Source: Deltaproteobacteria bacterium (GTDB lineage: Bacteria; Desulfobacterota; Syntrophia; Syntrophales; UBA2210). From it: a stretch of 14,192 nt of DNA. This document shows positions 1 to 6,570 of this stretch, piece by piece. The stretch lies in NCBI GenBank assembly GCA_030603465.1, contig JAUVXT010000036.1:1-14192 (forward strand), given 5' to 3'. The translations under genes and the position numbers were made by a program. Every line of letters begins with the position of its first letter. Positions within the stretch are counted from its first letter, which is position 1. Below the pieces are notes generated by a model. The model saw nothing but the letters and a program-made list of their open reading frames with translations. It was not told the DNA's origin and did not search any database.

Positions 1-1
1 A

Positions 2-133
2 ATATTCTGCCGAATCCGAAGCTATCTGTCGACGTGCAGGAAACAAGGCATCACTGCGTCCGAAGCCTTGCGCTTGTTGTTTCAGGGAAAGCATCCAGCC
101 TTTATGGATGTGAAAGAACATTGTGCTGAATAG
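2..133 (+). CDS. IS66-like transposase, C-terminal fragment (cut by window edge)
   Basis: An open frame runs from the window edge to a TAG at 131-133 and gives 43 residues. The stretch RIRSYLSTCRKQG followed by ALRLLFQGKHP matches my memory of the extreme C-terminus of IS66-family DDE transposases, where an 'IRxYxSTxRKQG...AL' segment follows the catalytic domain. The catalytic residues themselves lie outside the window, so it cannot be judged whether the gene is intact. About 25 bases after the stop, CATTCACTTA (151-160) could be the right terminal inverted repeat, because IS66 ends often read GTAAG on the complementary strand; this is tentative. No other transposition gene is visible to the right. 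It could instead be an old remnant, which would suit the repeat-rich, gene-free DNA that follows. Confidence 0.55.
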   Translation: MFCRIRSYLSTCRKQGITASEALRLLFQGKHPAFMDVKEHCAE

Positions 134-364
134 TTACAAAATTATTACGGCATTCACTTATACGTGTCAAGCAAATAGCAAGGGAGAGCTGCTGAAGATC
201 AAGAAAACATAAAACATTTTTTCATTGACAATATTTATTTTCCGGGTTCATACTAAATGTTACATGCAGGCATAACATATAACTACCGCAGAAAACCACT
301 GAAATTAAGGGTGATGGACTCGTAAAAGTCAAGATTGGACGGCAAAGTAAAAAGCTCCAAATTG

Positions 365-409
365 AAACTCCGCGCAACAAGTTGCGGGGAATCTCCGACT
401 TTCAAGTAA
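365..409. repeat. Dispersed hairpin repeat, left module
   Basis: This segment aligns without gaps to 13163-13207, with about 34 of 45 bases the same by eye. It contains the stem CGCAAC (373-378), loop AA, and GTTGCG (381-386). In the distant copy the stem is GCAGC-AA-GCTGC, so one G:C pair has become A:T with both sides changed, and the pairing is kept. Confidence 0.55.
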
Positions 410-530
410 CTTAAATCTGCAAATGTATTGTAAGTGGTTTATATTGCTTGGTATTCACCAAAAAAAGTGCAAATTTACTGAAAGCGCAAGTTACTTTCCA
501 TTATAATGCCTACGTGTCGGCATAGCGGAG

Positions 531-609
531 CTGTTAAGGAATATTTTTATTTTTATTCGCTCGCTAACCCCGCCGCAAGCAGCGGGGAATGCGCTCGCTG
601 TTCAGCTCA
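531..609. repeat. Dispersed hairpin repeat, right module (copy A)
   Basis: Nearly identical to 13197-13277: the 50 bases from 556 to 605 match 13224-13273 at 48 positions. The core is a hairpin CCCCGC (568-573), 8-base loop, GCGGGG (582-587), flanked on both sides by the direct repeat CGCTCGCT. A T-rich stretch precedes it. It is intergenic in both places, as expected for a REP- or MITE-type repeat. Confidence 0.8.
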
Positions 610-796
610 AGACGCGTAAATCCTGAGGAATGAGGCGTACTTACGTTACGCCGCAGTGACGAAGAATGCGGTGCGACGCAGAAGCTGGACTTTTCACAAA
701 GTCGTCAAGATTAAACAGCGCATGAAACATCAACATTGAACTTACTGGCGCCGAACATTGGACTGGATTATTGCACAAAATATAATAAGATTTTCA

Positions 797-826
797 TTTT
801 CATTTAAAAAATTTAAGTGATATAAT
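797..826 (+). promoter_or_regulatory. Extended -10 promoter for the envelope operon
   Basis: A perfect TATAAT (821-826) is preceded by TG one base upstream (818-819), giving the extended -10 form TGnTATAAT. A weak -35 TTTTCA (797-802) lies 18 bases upstream. Transcription would start near 833, giving a leader of about 100 bases before the first gene at 932. An extended -10 compensates for a poor -35, so housekeeping sigma-70-type recognition is likely. Called from sequence only. Confidence 0.6.
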
Positions 827-835
827 CGATTAACC

Positions 836-891
836 CTCAAGAATATATGTGCAAACGATGATAAATATTCGTTTGATGGCACATACTTGAG
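836..891 (+). promoter_or_regulatory. Long bulged stem-loop at the 5' end of the operon leader
   Basis: Three nested pairings are visible: CTCAAG (836-841) with CTTGAG (886-891), TATGTGC (846-852) with GCACATA (879-885), and AAACG (853-857) with CGTTT (870-874). The left arm carries a 4-base bulge (842-845), the right arm a 4-base bulge (875-878), and a 12-base AT-rich loop closes it. The 18 base pairs begin only a few bases after the predicted start of transcription and end about 30 bases before the ribosome binding site. It could stabilise the mRNA, act as an attenuator or sensor, or, as DNA, be a two-part operator. No poly-U follows, so it is not an intrinsic terminator. Confidence 0.6.
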
Positions 892-931
892 AAACAACGG
901 CGCAAAAACCATTATTTAAGAAGGAGGATCT

Positions 932-2059
932 ATGATGGGTCATAAACGTGAAAAAATGAGAGTTCAATACGCTCTGATCGCCTCGATGTGTGTTATGCTT
1001 TTAGCTACCGCCGGGTGTGTTGCCACGGGCGGTTCAGCGGCAAAGCATCATCAGGAGACCTTGAGTAAGGTTGCCGGGAAGGAATATCATATACCGAAGC
1101 GACCCATCGATCGTCATTACATAGGGGCACCCTGGTCAAAACAGTTCGGTCCCATAGAGAATGCCAATGCTGACGAGATTCGGGTAAAAAAGGAACGGTC
1201 TCTGAACAGCATACAACAGGATTTTGCCTTTAATGCCGGCATCGGACTTGGAGGACAGCTCATGGCAGGACCTCAGGCCGAAATCGGGACTGAAGGGGGA
1301 AGCGTCGACAAGGCAAAACTTGAAGGTGTAGAGATCATTTCGCCTGTATCCCTCGCCGATATACCCTTTGAGCCAAAAGTACCCTATGTTACCGAGGCAC
1401 TGCGATTGAAAAATTTCAGGTTGAAATCGGACAAAGCAAGCAAGGCGGGCATAAATGTATCCGCAAATGTAGGAGTAGCTACCGCAAGCGCTACCGCCGA
1501 GGTAGGCTCAAGGGGCAAGACAGGGACAGCGGGTGAGGGTCTTGTGGTTGCATACAAGCTACACATGATTGACAAGAGGACATATGAAAAAAAAGAGTCG
1601 GAGATGAAGAGTCTTCCCTTGAAAAGTGCGATGGAGTTTCCAGAAGCAAAGGTAATCGTCAAGGCAAAGCTGATGACGATAGAACCCGGCGCCAAAAAAT
1701 CCCTTCCCAGGAATATCCTGTGGGCCTGTGATTATGCGGAGGCAAAGAGTCGCGATATCATTGCCGCGTGGGTTGTGGATATCAAGTCACTGGACCCCAG
1801 GAGAAAATCTCTTTCAATCGGATTCCCCGGATATCCCCACATTGATGAATGCCAGAATTTCAGCGGTGTCATCTATTCCGCCATCGATCCTGTGACGGAT
1901 AAGATTATCCGCGAGAAGATAAACATAAGTGTCATCGACGCAAAATTGTCTGATACGCTCCAGCCCCTAGAATGGGATGCGAGGATTTCCCTTGTGGACG
2001 AGTCCTTCAATATAAAACTGGTACATCCTCCACGACCGCCGCAACCGCAACAAGAATAA
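932..2059 (+). CDS. Putative outer-membrane lipoprotein of unknown family
   Basis: A 375-residue exported protein. The N-terminus is basic (HKREK), then hydrophobic, and ends in ATAGC with the candidate lipidated Cys at 29, a slightly relaxed lipobox. AAGGAGG at 921-927 serves either ATG 932 or ATG 935; the second has the better spacing. I do not recognise a family. Two Gly/Ala/Ser-rich stretches, residues about 98-125 (FAFNAGIGLGGQLMAGPQAE) and 173-203 (GINVSANVGVATASATAEVG), have the alternating small/hydrophobic pattern of amphipathic beta-hairpins. The rest looks mixed alpha/beta, and the tail is Pro/Gln-rich (PPRPPQPQQE). It is the first gene after the extended -10 promoter and lies 34 bases before the large propeller gene, so co-expression is likely. 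Function is unknown; an envelope anchor or partner of the CsgG-like proteins downstream is only a guess. Confidence 0.8.
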   Translation: MMGHKREKMRVQYALIASMCVMLLATAGCVATGGSAAKHHQETLSKVAGKEYHIPKRPIDRHYIGAPWSKQFGPIENANADEIRVKKERSLNSIQQDFAFNAGIGLGGQLMAGPQAEIGTEGGSVDKAKLEGVEIISPVSLADIPFEPKVPYVTEALRLKNFRLKSDKASKAGINVSANVGVATASATAEVGSRGKTGTAGEGLVVAYKLHMIDKRTYEKKESEMKSLPLKSAMEFPEAKVIVKAKLMTIEPGAKKSLPRNILWACDYAEAKSRDIIAAWVVDIKSLDPRRKSLSIGFPGYPHIDECQNFSGVIYSAIDPVTDKIIREKINISVIDAKLSDTLQPLEWDARISLVDESFNIKLVHPPRPPQPQQE

Positions 2060-2093
2060 CTTCCATTGAACGACATAAGAGGGGGAACAGACC

Positions 2094-5048
2094 ATGAATA
2101 AGAAATTTTTTTCGACAGTCATCCTTTTTGTTCTGGTTTTCTTTGCATGTTGTATAGCCACATCTGATGCGGCGCGAAAGCCCGATATTATCAGTTATGA
2201 TGCAGAGCTGCTTCAGAATGCCATTGAGGTAAACGTGAAATGGCAATCAGAATATCCGGTTACTCGCGCACAGGTTACCGCGGGAAACAAAAGCAAGGAA
2301 ATAGAGCTGGATCCATATGACGATAACATCAAAGATGCCTATGGTTATCACGGTGAGGCATCACTGATGGTTCCCGTCGATTCATCGGGTTTTTACGAGG
2401 ATTATATCACCTATGTTGTACAGCTGGAAGACGATGCGGGACGCAAGAGCCGCCTTGTAAGTGGAAGGCTCAAGGTTTCTTCGGTGGACAGCCAGGAAGG
2501 AGAAACCGAAGCAGAGGATGATTTGACAAAGGAGTTTATCGACAAGGAACCCGAAGAGAAAAAAGAAGGCATGATTGACAAGGTGCTCAAGGTCATCGAA
2601 AGACACGACACCCCGCCTGTCATTGACGACATCACAGTCAACCGGCCGGGCAAAAAGAATGTTAGTTTTGCCTCACAGGGAATAGACGACAAAGGACTGA
2701 AGAAGATCACATTTAAGGTCTTCACATCCGACGGGAATCTTGTCCAGGAGCAGGAACTAAACGATCTGGGCAAAATCTGGAAAGGGACTACCAAGACCTT
2801 TTCACTGGACTTTGGAAAGTACAAGATTGTCGCTCAGGCGACAGATACGGCGGGAAATACTTCCCCTGAAAAGAGCAAAGAATTTACAATATCGATGGGC
2901 GCAGGGTCACTCATGGTATCCATAAATCCAGGGGCCGCAATAGTTGCGGGAGCCCAATGGAGAGTGGACACCGGGAAGTGGCAGAAAAGCGGTGCGATTG
3001 TCTCCGGTCTTGCCATTGGAACACATGCCGTTGAATTCAAGGTGATCACAGGCTGGGCAAAACCGGCAAATCAGAATATCAGCATTCAGACGGGAAAAAC
3101 CGCAAGCACAACAGGAACATATGGGAAAGAGGCCGGCGCCCTTGCCGTAACTATAGCTCCTAAGACCGCCATTGACGCAGGCGCCGAATGGAAAGTCGAC
3201 AATGGAAAGTGGCAGAAGAGCGGTGCGACCATCTCCGGCCTTGCCGTTGGAACACATGCCGTTGAATTCAAGGTGATCGCAGACTGGGCAAAACCGGCGA
3301 ATCAAAACGTTACAATCCAGGCAGGCAAGACAGCGGGGGCATCCGGAACATACAGTAAGGCAACCGGAATGCTTTCCGTTACGATAATTCCTCAAGCGGT
3401 TGTTGACGCCGGCGCCGGATGGAGAGCGGACAATGGCGCATGGCAGAAGAGTGACGTCACCCTCTCCGGCCTTGCCATTGGAACACATTCGGTAGAGTTT
3501 AAGGCAATAGCGGGATGGAACAACCCGACAAACAAATCTGTTGCTATCCAGACGGGAAAAACCACAGCCGTCAAGGGAAGCTATGGAAGGGTATATACAC
3601 TTGACAGAGATTTCGATGAGGGAAGGCTCGTTGGACTGGAGCACGAAACCGTGCCCAACCAGTTGCAACTGAGCAAATCCTCCTCGACACTGCCATTCAT
3701 ATGGGTCCCCAACTCAAATCTTGGAACTATATCTAAGGTAGACACCAAAACCGGCAAAGAACTGGGCCGATACCGCACGGGACCCAAATCATCGAGCACC
3801 AACCCGTCACGCACCACTGTCGATTTACAGGGAAACTGCTGGGTGGGAAATAGAGGAACCGGAACGGTGGTGAAGGTCGGGCTCTATGAGAATGGTCAAT
3901 ATGAGGACAGGAATGGAAACGGCACCATCGAAACATCAAAGGATCTGAATAATGACGGTGTGATATCTGACGGCGAAACACTGGACTGGGGAAAAGACGA
4001 ATGCGTTCTCTTGGAGACCGTAGTTATAGAAGGAAAAGAGGGCGGCTATAAACCCGGGGAATATACCGGGGGATACAACTCACGCCCGGGACCGAGGGGA
4101 ATTGCCGTCGATTCAAAGAACAATATCTGGGCCGGTACCTTCGGAAACAGCAAAAACAAATATTACTATATAAATGGTAAAACGGGGCAAATCATAAAGA
4201 CCGTTGATGTTTCTTCCAAGAACCACAAGGCATATGGCGCCGTAATTGACAGGAACGGTATTCTCTGGTCGTCATCCCTCTCCAACTCCCTGTTGAAATT
4301 CAACCCGGCGAATAATTCGATGAAGATCATCGATGTGAAACATACAACATACGGAATTGCCCTGGATAAGAATAATCACCTCTTTGTGGCGGGATGGGGG
4401 CACAACAAGCTCAGCCGGATAAATATTACCACAGATAAGGTGGAATGGACTATCAATACGGGAAATCGCACATACCCCAAGGGTCTGACAGTGGATGATA
4501 ATGGCGATGTCTGGGTCGCACATTACTACGAAGACGCCGTTGTACGATGGTCCAATGATGGGAAGAAAAAGGCCACTATCAAGACGGGAAGGCAGCCCGG
4601 CGGTGTTGCAATCGATGCAGAAGGAAAGCCCTGGTCGGTGAACTACAGCGACCAGTATCTGAAGAGGATAAACCCCGCCACAAATTCTGTGGAGCTGGAA
4701 AAATTAATTAAGGGTAATCACTACAGTTACAGCGATATGACCGGAATTGTGGCACGCTCCATGACAACGAAGATCGGCACATGGACGGTTGTCTTCAATT
4801 CGAAGTCTTCGGATACCATGTGGGACACCGTAAAGATTACAGCAGAGACCCCGAAAGGAACATCCGTAATAACAAAAGTTCGAAGTTCCAAAGACGATAA
4901 AAACTGGTCTTCGTGGGAAGGAGTGACTCAAGGGGCGAACCTGAAAAAGACTCCCGGAGGAACGTACCTTGAAGTGGAGACAACGATGCAGATCACATCG
5001 GGAGAGGCATCTTCCATTCTGAAAGACCTGACCGTACAGGTTAAGTAG
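2094..5048 (+). CDS. Large secreted protein: Ig-like domains, three 77-aa repeats, beta-propeller
   Basis: A 984-residue exported protein. A Sec signal peptide ends near SDA-A (residue 26); a lipidated Cys at 19-20 is less likely. Residues about 30-115 and 170-268 look like Ig-type beta-sandwiches, linked by an acidic, charged segment (about 120-165). Residues 271-501 are three tandem 77-residue PEGA-like repeats (GAxWRVDNGxWQKS...GTHAVEF). Residues about 530-885 form a beta-propeller of NHL/Vgb ('streptogramin lyase-like') type, with strands such as GIAVDSKNNIWAG, GLTVDDNGDVWVA and GVAIDAEGKPWSV. A pair of calcium-loop motifs is inserted at 605-628. Residues about 895-984 are a further beta domain (SSKDDKNWSSWEG). 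No catalytic motif is evident, and fold similarity to virginiamycin B lyase does not imply that activity. Likely role: extracellular or surface binding or adhesion. AGAGGGGG precedes the start. It sits second in the operon. Confidence 0.85.
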   Translation: MNKKFFSTVILFVLVFFACCIATSDAARKPDIISYDAELLQNAIEVNVKWQSEYPVTRAQVTAGNKSKEIELDPYDDNIKDAYGYHGEASLMVPVDSSGFYEDYITYVVQLEDDAGRKSRLVSGRLKVSSVDSQEGETEAEDDLTKEFIDKEPEEKKEGMIDKVLKVIERHDTPPVIDDITVNRPGKKNVSFASQGIDDKGLKKITFKVFTSDGNLVQEQELNDLGKIWKGTTKTFSLDFGKYKIVAQATDTAGNTSPEKSKEFTISMGAGSLMVSINPGAAIVAGAQWRVDTGKWQKSGAIVSGLAIGTHAVEFKVITGWAKPANQNISIQTGKTASTTGTYGKEAGALAVTIAPKTAIDAGAEWKVDNGKWQKSGATISGLAVGTHAVEFKVIADWAKPANQNVTIQAGKTAGASGTYSKATGMLSVTIIPQAVVDAGAGWRADNGAWQKSDVTLSGLAIGTHSVEFKAIAGWNNPTNKSVAIQTGKTTAVKGSYGRVYTLDRDFDEGRLVGLEHETVPNQLQLSKSSSTLPFIWVPNSNLGTISKVDTKTGKELGRYRTGPKSSSTNPSRTTVDLQGNCWVGNRGTGTVVKVGLYENGQYEDRNGNGTIETSKDLNNDGVISDGETLDWGKDECVLLETVVIEGKEGGYKPGEYTGGYNSRPGPRGIAVDSKNNIWAGTFGNSKNKYYYINGKTGQIIKTVDVSSKNHKAYGAVIDRNGILWSSSLSNSLLKFNPANNSMKIIDVKHTTYGIALDKNNHLFVAGWGHNKLSRINITTDKVEWTINTGNRTYPKGLTVDDNGDVWVAHYYEDAVVRWSNDGKKKATIKTGRQPGGVAIDAEGKPWSVNYSDQYLKRINPATNSVELEKLIKGNHYSYSDMTGIVARSMTTKIGTWTVVFNSKSSDTMWDTVKITAETPKGTSVITKVRSSKDDKNWSSWEGVTQGANLKKTPGGTYLEVETTMQITSGEASSILKDLTVQVK
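2904..3596 (+). repeat. Three tandem 231-bp (77-codon) in-frame repeats
   Basis: The units are 2904-3134, 3135-3365 and 3366-3596, residues 271-347, 348-424 and 425-501, with no length change between them. Units 1 and 2 are nearly identical over long stretches of DNA (for example GGAACACATGCCGTTGAATT in both). Unit 3 is more diverged. This suggests a recent duplication of unit 1 or 2, and the array could grow or shrink by recombination. Confidence 0.9.
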
Positions 5049-5134
5049 GAAATATTACCTTGCATCGTTTAAGGAAATCATATTAAAAACTCAGGGAAGG
5101 TCACTCTTGAAGATGACGCAAGGAGAAGATCATC

Positions 5135-5497
5135 ATGAAAAAACTTATTTTATGCTGCCTATTTATTTTGATAACGTCCGGATTATGTCTTGCTCAGGAT
5201 AGGATACCTGACGGAACATATGTCTTAAACGACGGAAACATGCAGATGACCATAAAAATAGAGTTTATGCCTGACGGCAGGTATATTATCGAGGGTGAAG
5301 GGAAAAACAGGGATGGAAATACATGCATGTTGATGGGGTCGGCACAGATGGAAAATGGTCAACTATCAGTTGACTATTGTCCCGTAGAAGTTGTTATATC
5401 GGCGGGTAAACTTGAGATCAAAGATACTCAACCATGTGCCCAGTGTGACCCCGGTGCATATATCTCGGGCATATACAAGTTAGTGAAACTACCATAA
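5135..5497 (+). CDS. Small secreted protein with conserved-looking cysteines, unknown function
   Basis: A 120-residue protein with a clear signal peptide: MKK, a hydrophobic core, and a cleavage site at CLA-Q (after residue 20). The mature part of about 100 residues alternates strands and turns (GTYVLNDGNMQMTIKIEF, DGRYIIEGEG, GAYISGIYKLVKL), suggesting a small beta-barrel or sandwich of lipocalin-like size. It has four Cys, one each in NTCML and DYCPV and a CAQC pair, which could form two disulfides in the periplasm. CAQC also resembles a CxxC redox or metal motif, but no thioredoxin fold is evident. AAGGAG (5120-5125) sits 9 bases before the ATG. It lies between the propeller gene and the LPP20-like gene with gaps of about 85 bases and no terminator, so it is probably in the same transcript. 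I do not recognise a family. Confidence 0.75.
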   Translation: MKKLILCCLFILITSGLCLAQDRIPDGTYVLNDGNMQMTIKIEFMPDGRYIIEGEGKNRDGNTCMLMGSAQMENGQLSVDYCPVEVVISAGKLEIKDTQPCAQCDPGAYISGIYKLVKLP

Positions 5498-5580
5498 CGG
5501 AAGAAGAACGGGGGACCCTAAACATACAATTTTGTTAATACATCTCGCGACAAAAAGAGAATAAAGAGGAGGAATGACGG

Positions 5581-6507
5581 ATGAAAAGATTAACATCCTG
5601 CCTGATAGTTTTTGTGCTGTTTTTTGCCTTAACCCCTTATTCGCTCTCACAAGTGGGAGAAATCGGAAAAATTGATTGGATAAATGGCAATGTTATTGGC
5701 TACGGCTTCGGCACGGCTCAGCCGGGCATGAACAAGTCGATCGCTCGCATTACCTCGATCAGGGCCGCCAAGGTGGACGCCATGAGAAACCTGCTGGAAA
5801 CGGTGAAAGGTGTGAGTATCGATTCCTATACCAAGGTCGAGGATTTCGTTGTCCAGAGTGATGCCATAAGCGCACGGGTGAGTGGCATTGTAAAGGGCGC
5901 CTATGTGATCGATACCAAAACGGACTGGGAAGATGGGCTGCCGGTAACGACGGTTACGATGGGCATCTGCATGAACTCTGAAGGAGAGAAGTGCACCCCT
6001 GGAACATCGCTCGTCAGCGCGCTGGATCTATCCAACTTTAAAAATTCCTTTAAAATACCCCGGAAGGATTATTCAGGACCCGCGGATGTCCCTACTCCCC
6101 CGGAACCTGAGCCGGTTCAGACTATTCCTGAAAACTTTGATTACAAATATGATCCGATCAAACCTACGAGCGGCGTTGTTTTCAGACTGATGGGATTCTA
6201 TTTCAAGAAGGTGGTCCTGCCTGTGGTGGCCACCAAAAAGAACGGAGACGTTGAAACGGTATATTCGGTAAACCGTGTCGAACCAAGAATTGTCCGCACC
6301 TACGGCATCGTTCGATATACAGACAAACTGAACCAGATAAAAAAAATCGACAAGGTAGGGGACAACTTTATAATAGTACCGGTCAAAAGTGTCACCGAAG
6401 ATAACATGATCGTCATCGCAAGCGAAGGCGCGCGTAAGGTCTATGAAACGACGCGACACGGCAATGACTATCTAAATAAGGCCAACGTGGTAATCTGTTA
6501 CGAATAA
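5581..6507 (+). CDS. Periplasmic LPP20/FlgT-N-like protein, unknown function
   Basis: A 308-residue protein with a signal peptide cleaved near SLS-Q (residue 23). Residues about 35-135 fit the LPP20-type fold seen in FlgP and in the N-domain of FlgT: GYGFGTA, then a long helix (RAAKVDAMRNLLETVKGV), then TKVEDFVVQSDAI (from residue 84) and VSGIVKGAYVI, ending in beta strands. The same TxVExFVxQxD motif recurs in the FlgT-like gene at 8630. A Pro-rich linker follows (about 160-178, PTPPEPEPV). The second half (about 190-308) is a domain I do not recognise, with VRTYGIVRYTDKLN and repeated valine-rich strands. There is no lipobox, so a soluble periplasmic protein is likely. A strong ribosome site (GAGGAGGAA) precedes the start. 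The operon position suggests it works with the CsgG-like proteins that follow. Confidence 0.75.
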   Translation: MKRLTSCLIVFVLFFALTPYSLSQVGEIGKIDWINGNVIGYGFGTAQPGMNKSIARITSIRAAKVDAMRNLLETVKGVSIDSYTKVEDFVVQSDAISARVSGIVKGAYVIDTKTDWEDGLPVTTVTMGICMNSEGEKCTPGTSLVSALDLSNFKNSFKIPRKDYSGPADVPTPPEPEPVQTIPENFDYKYDPIKPTSGVVFRLMGFYFKKVVLPVVATKKNGDVETVYSVNRVEPRIVRTYGIVRYTDKLNQIKKIDKVGDNFIIVPVKSVTEDNMIVIASEGARKVYETTRHGNDYLNKANVVICYE

Positions 6508-6570
6508 TCCCTCAGGAAGAGGATAAAGTCATACCAACAAACAAATAGCGGCAAGGAGGAGGAATAATAA

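Larger units (their letters stand above)
311..716. mobile_element. Degenerate MITE-like, non-autonomous repeat region
   Basis: The two outer segments, about 330-361 (ACGGCAAAGTAAAAAGCTCC) and about 679-710 (TGGACTTTTCACAAAGTCGT), are imperfect inverted repeats of each other, roughly 70% by eye. Between them lie a hairpin CGCAAC-AA-GTTGCG (373-386), the second-hairpin repeat at 531-609, and a hairpin GGCGTA...TACGCC (634-652). There is no ORF. This suggests a small non-autonomous element, or several nested ones, lying next to the IS66 fragment. The boundaries are approximate. Part of the content (365-409 and 531-609) recurs between rplM and rpsI at 13163-13277. Confidence 0.4.
134..931. other. 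Gene-free region upstream of the envelope operon
   Basis: No credible coding frame is seen on either strand. From left to right it holds a possible IS66 right end (about 150-162), AT-rich sequence with a weak promoter-like TTGACA at 225, a degenerate hairpin-rich repeat region (about 311-716), AT-rich DNA with two TATAAT boxes (781 and 821), a long imperfect stem-loop (836-891) and the ribosome binding site of the first operon gene (AAGGAGG, 921-927). Confidence 0.7.

Noticed and set aside
225..254. Promoter TTGACA with CATACT 18 bases later.
   Set aside because: The -10 is poor, no gene follows for 680 bases, and AT-rich DNA produces such matches often.
758..786. Second promoter using TATAAT at 781-786.
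   Set aside because: The -35 (TTGGAC) is weak and there is no extended -10, so the box at 821 is clearly better; a minor tandem promoter remains possible.
2904..3596. A CRISPR array or satellite DNA.
   Set aside because: The repeats are 231 bp, contiguous without spacers, and in frame in a secreted protein.
2907..3668. A 253-codon open frame on the minus strand.
   Set aside because: It is the mirror of the three 77-codon repeats, with a Cys-rich, threefold repetitive translation, no ribosome site and no family resemblance.
2094..5048. A virginiamycin B lyase (streptogramin resistance) gene.
   Set aside because: Only the propeller fold is shared. The protein is exported, far larger, and the lyase active-site residues could not be identified.
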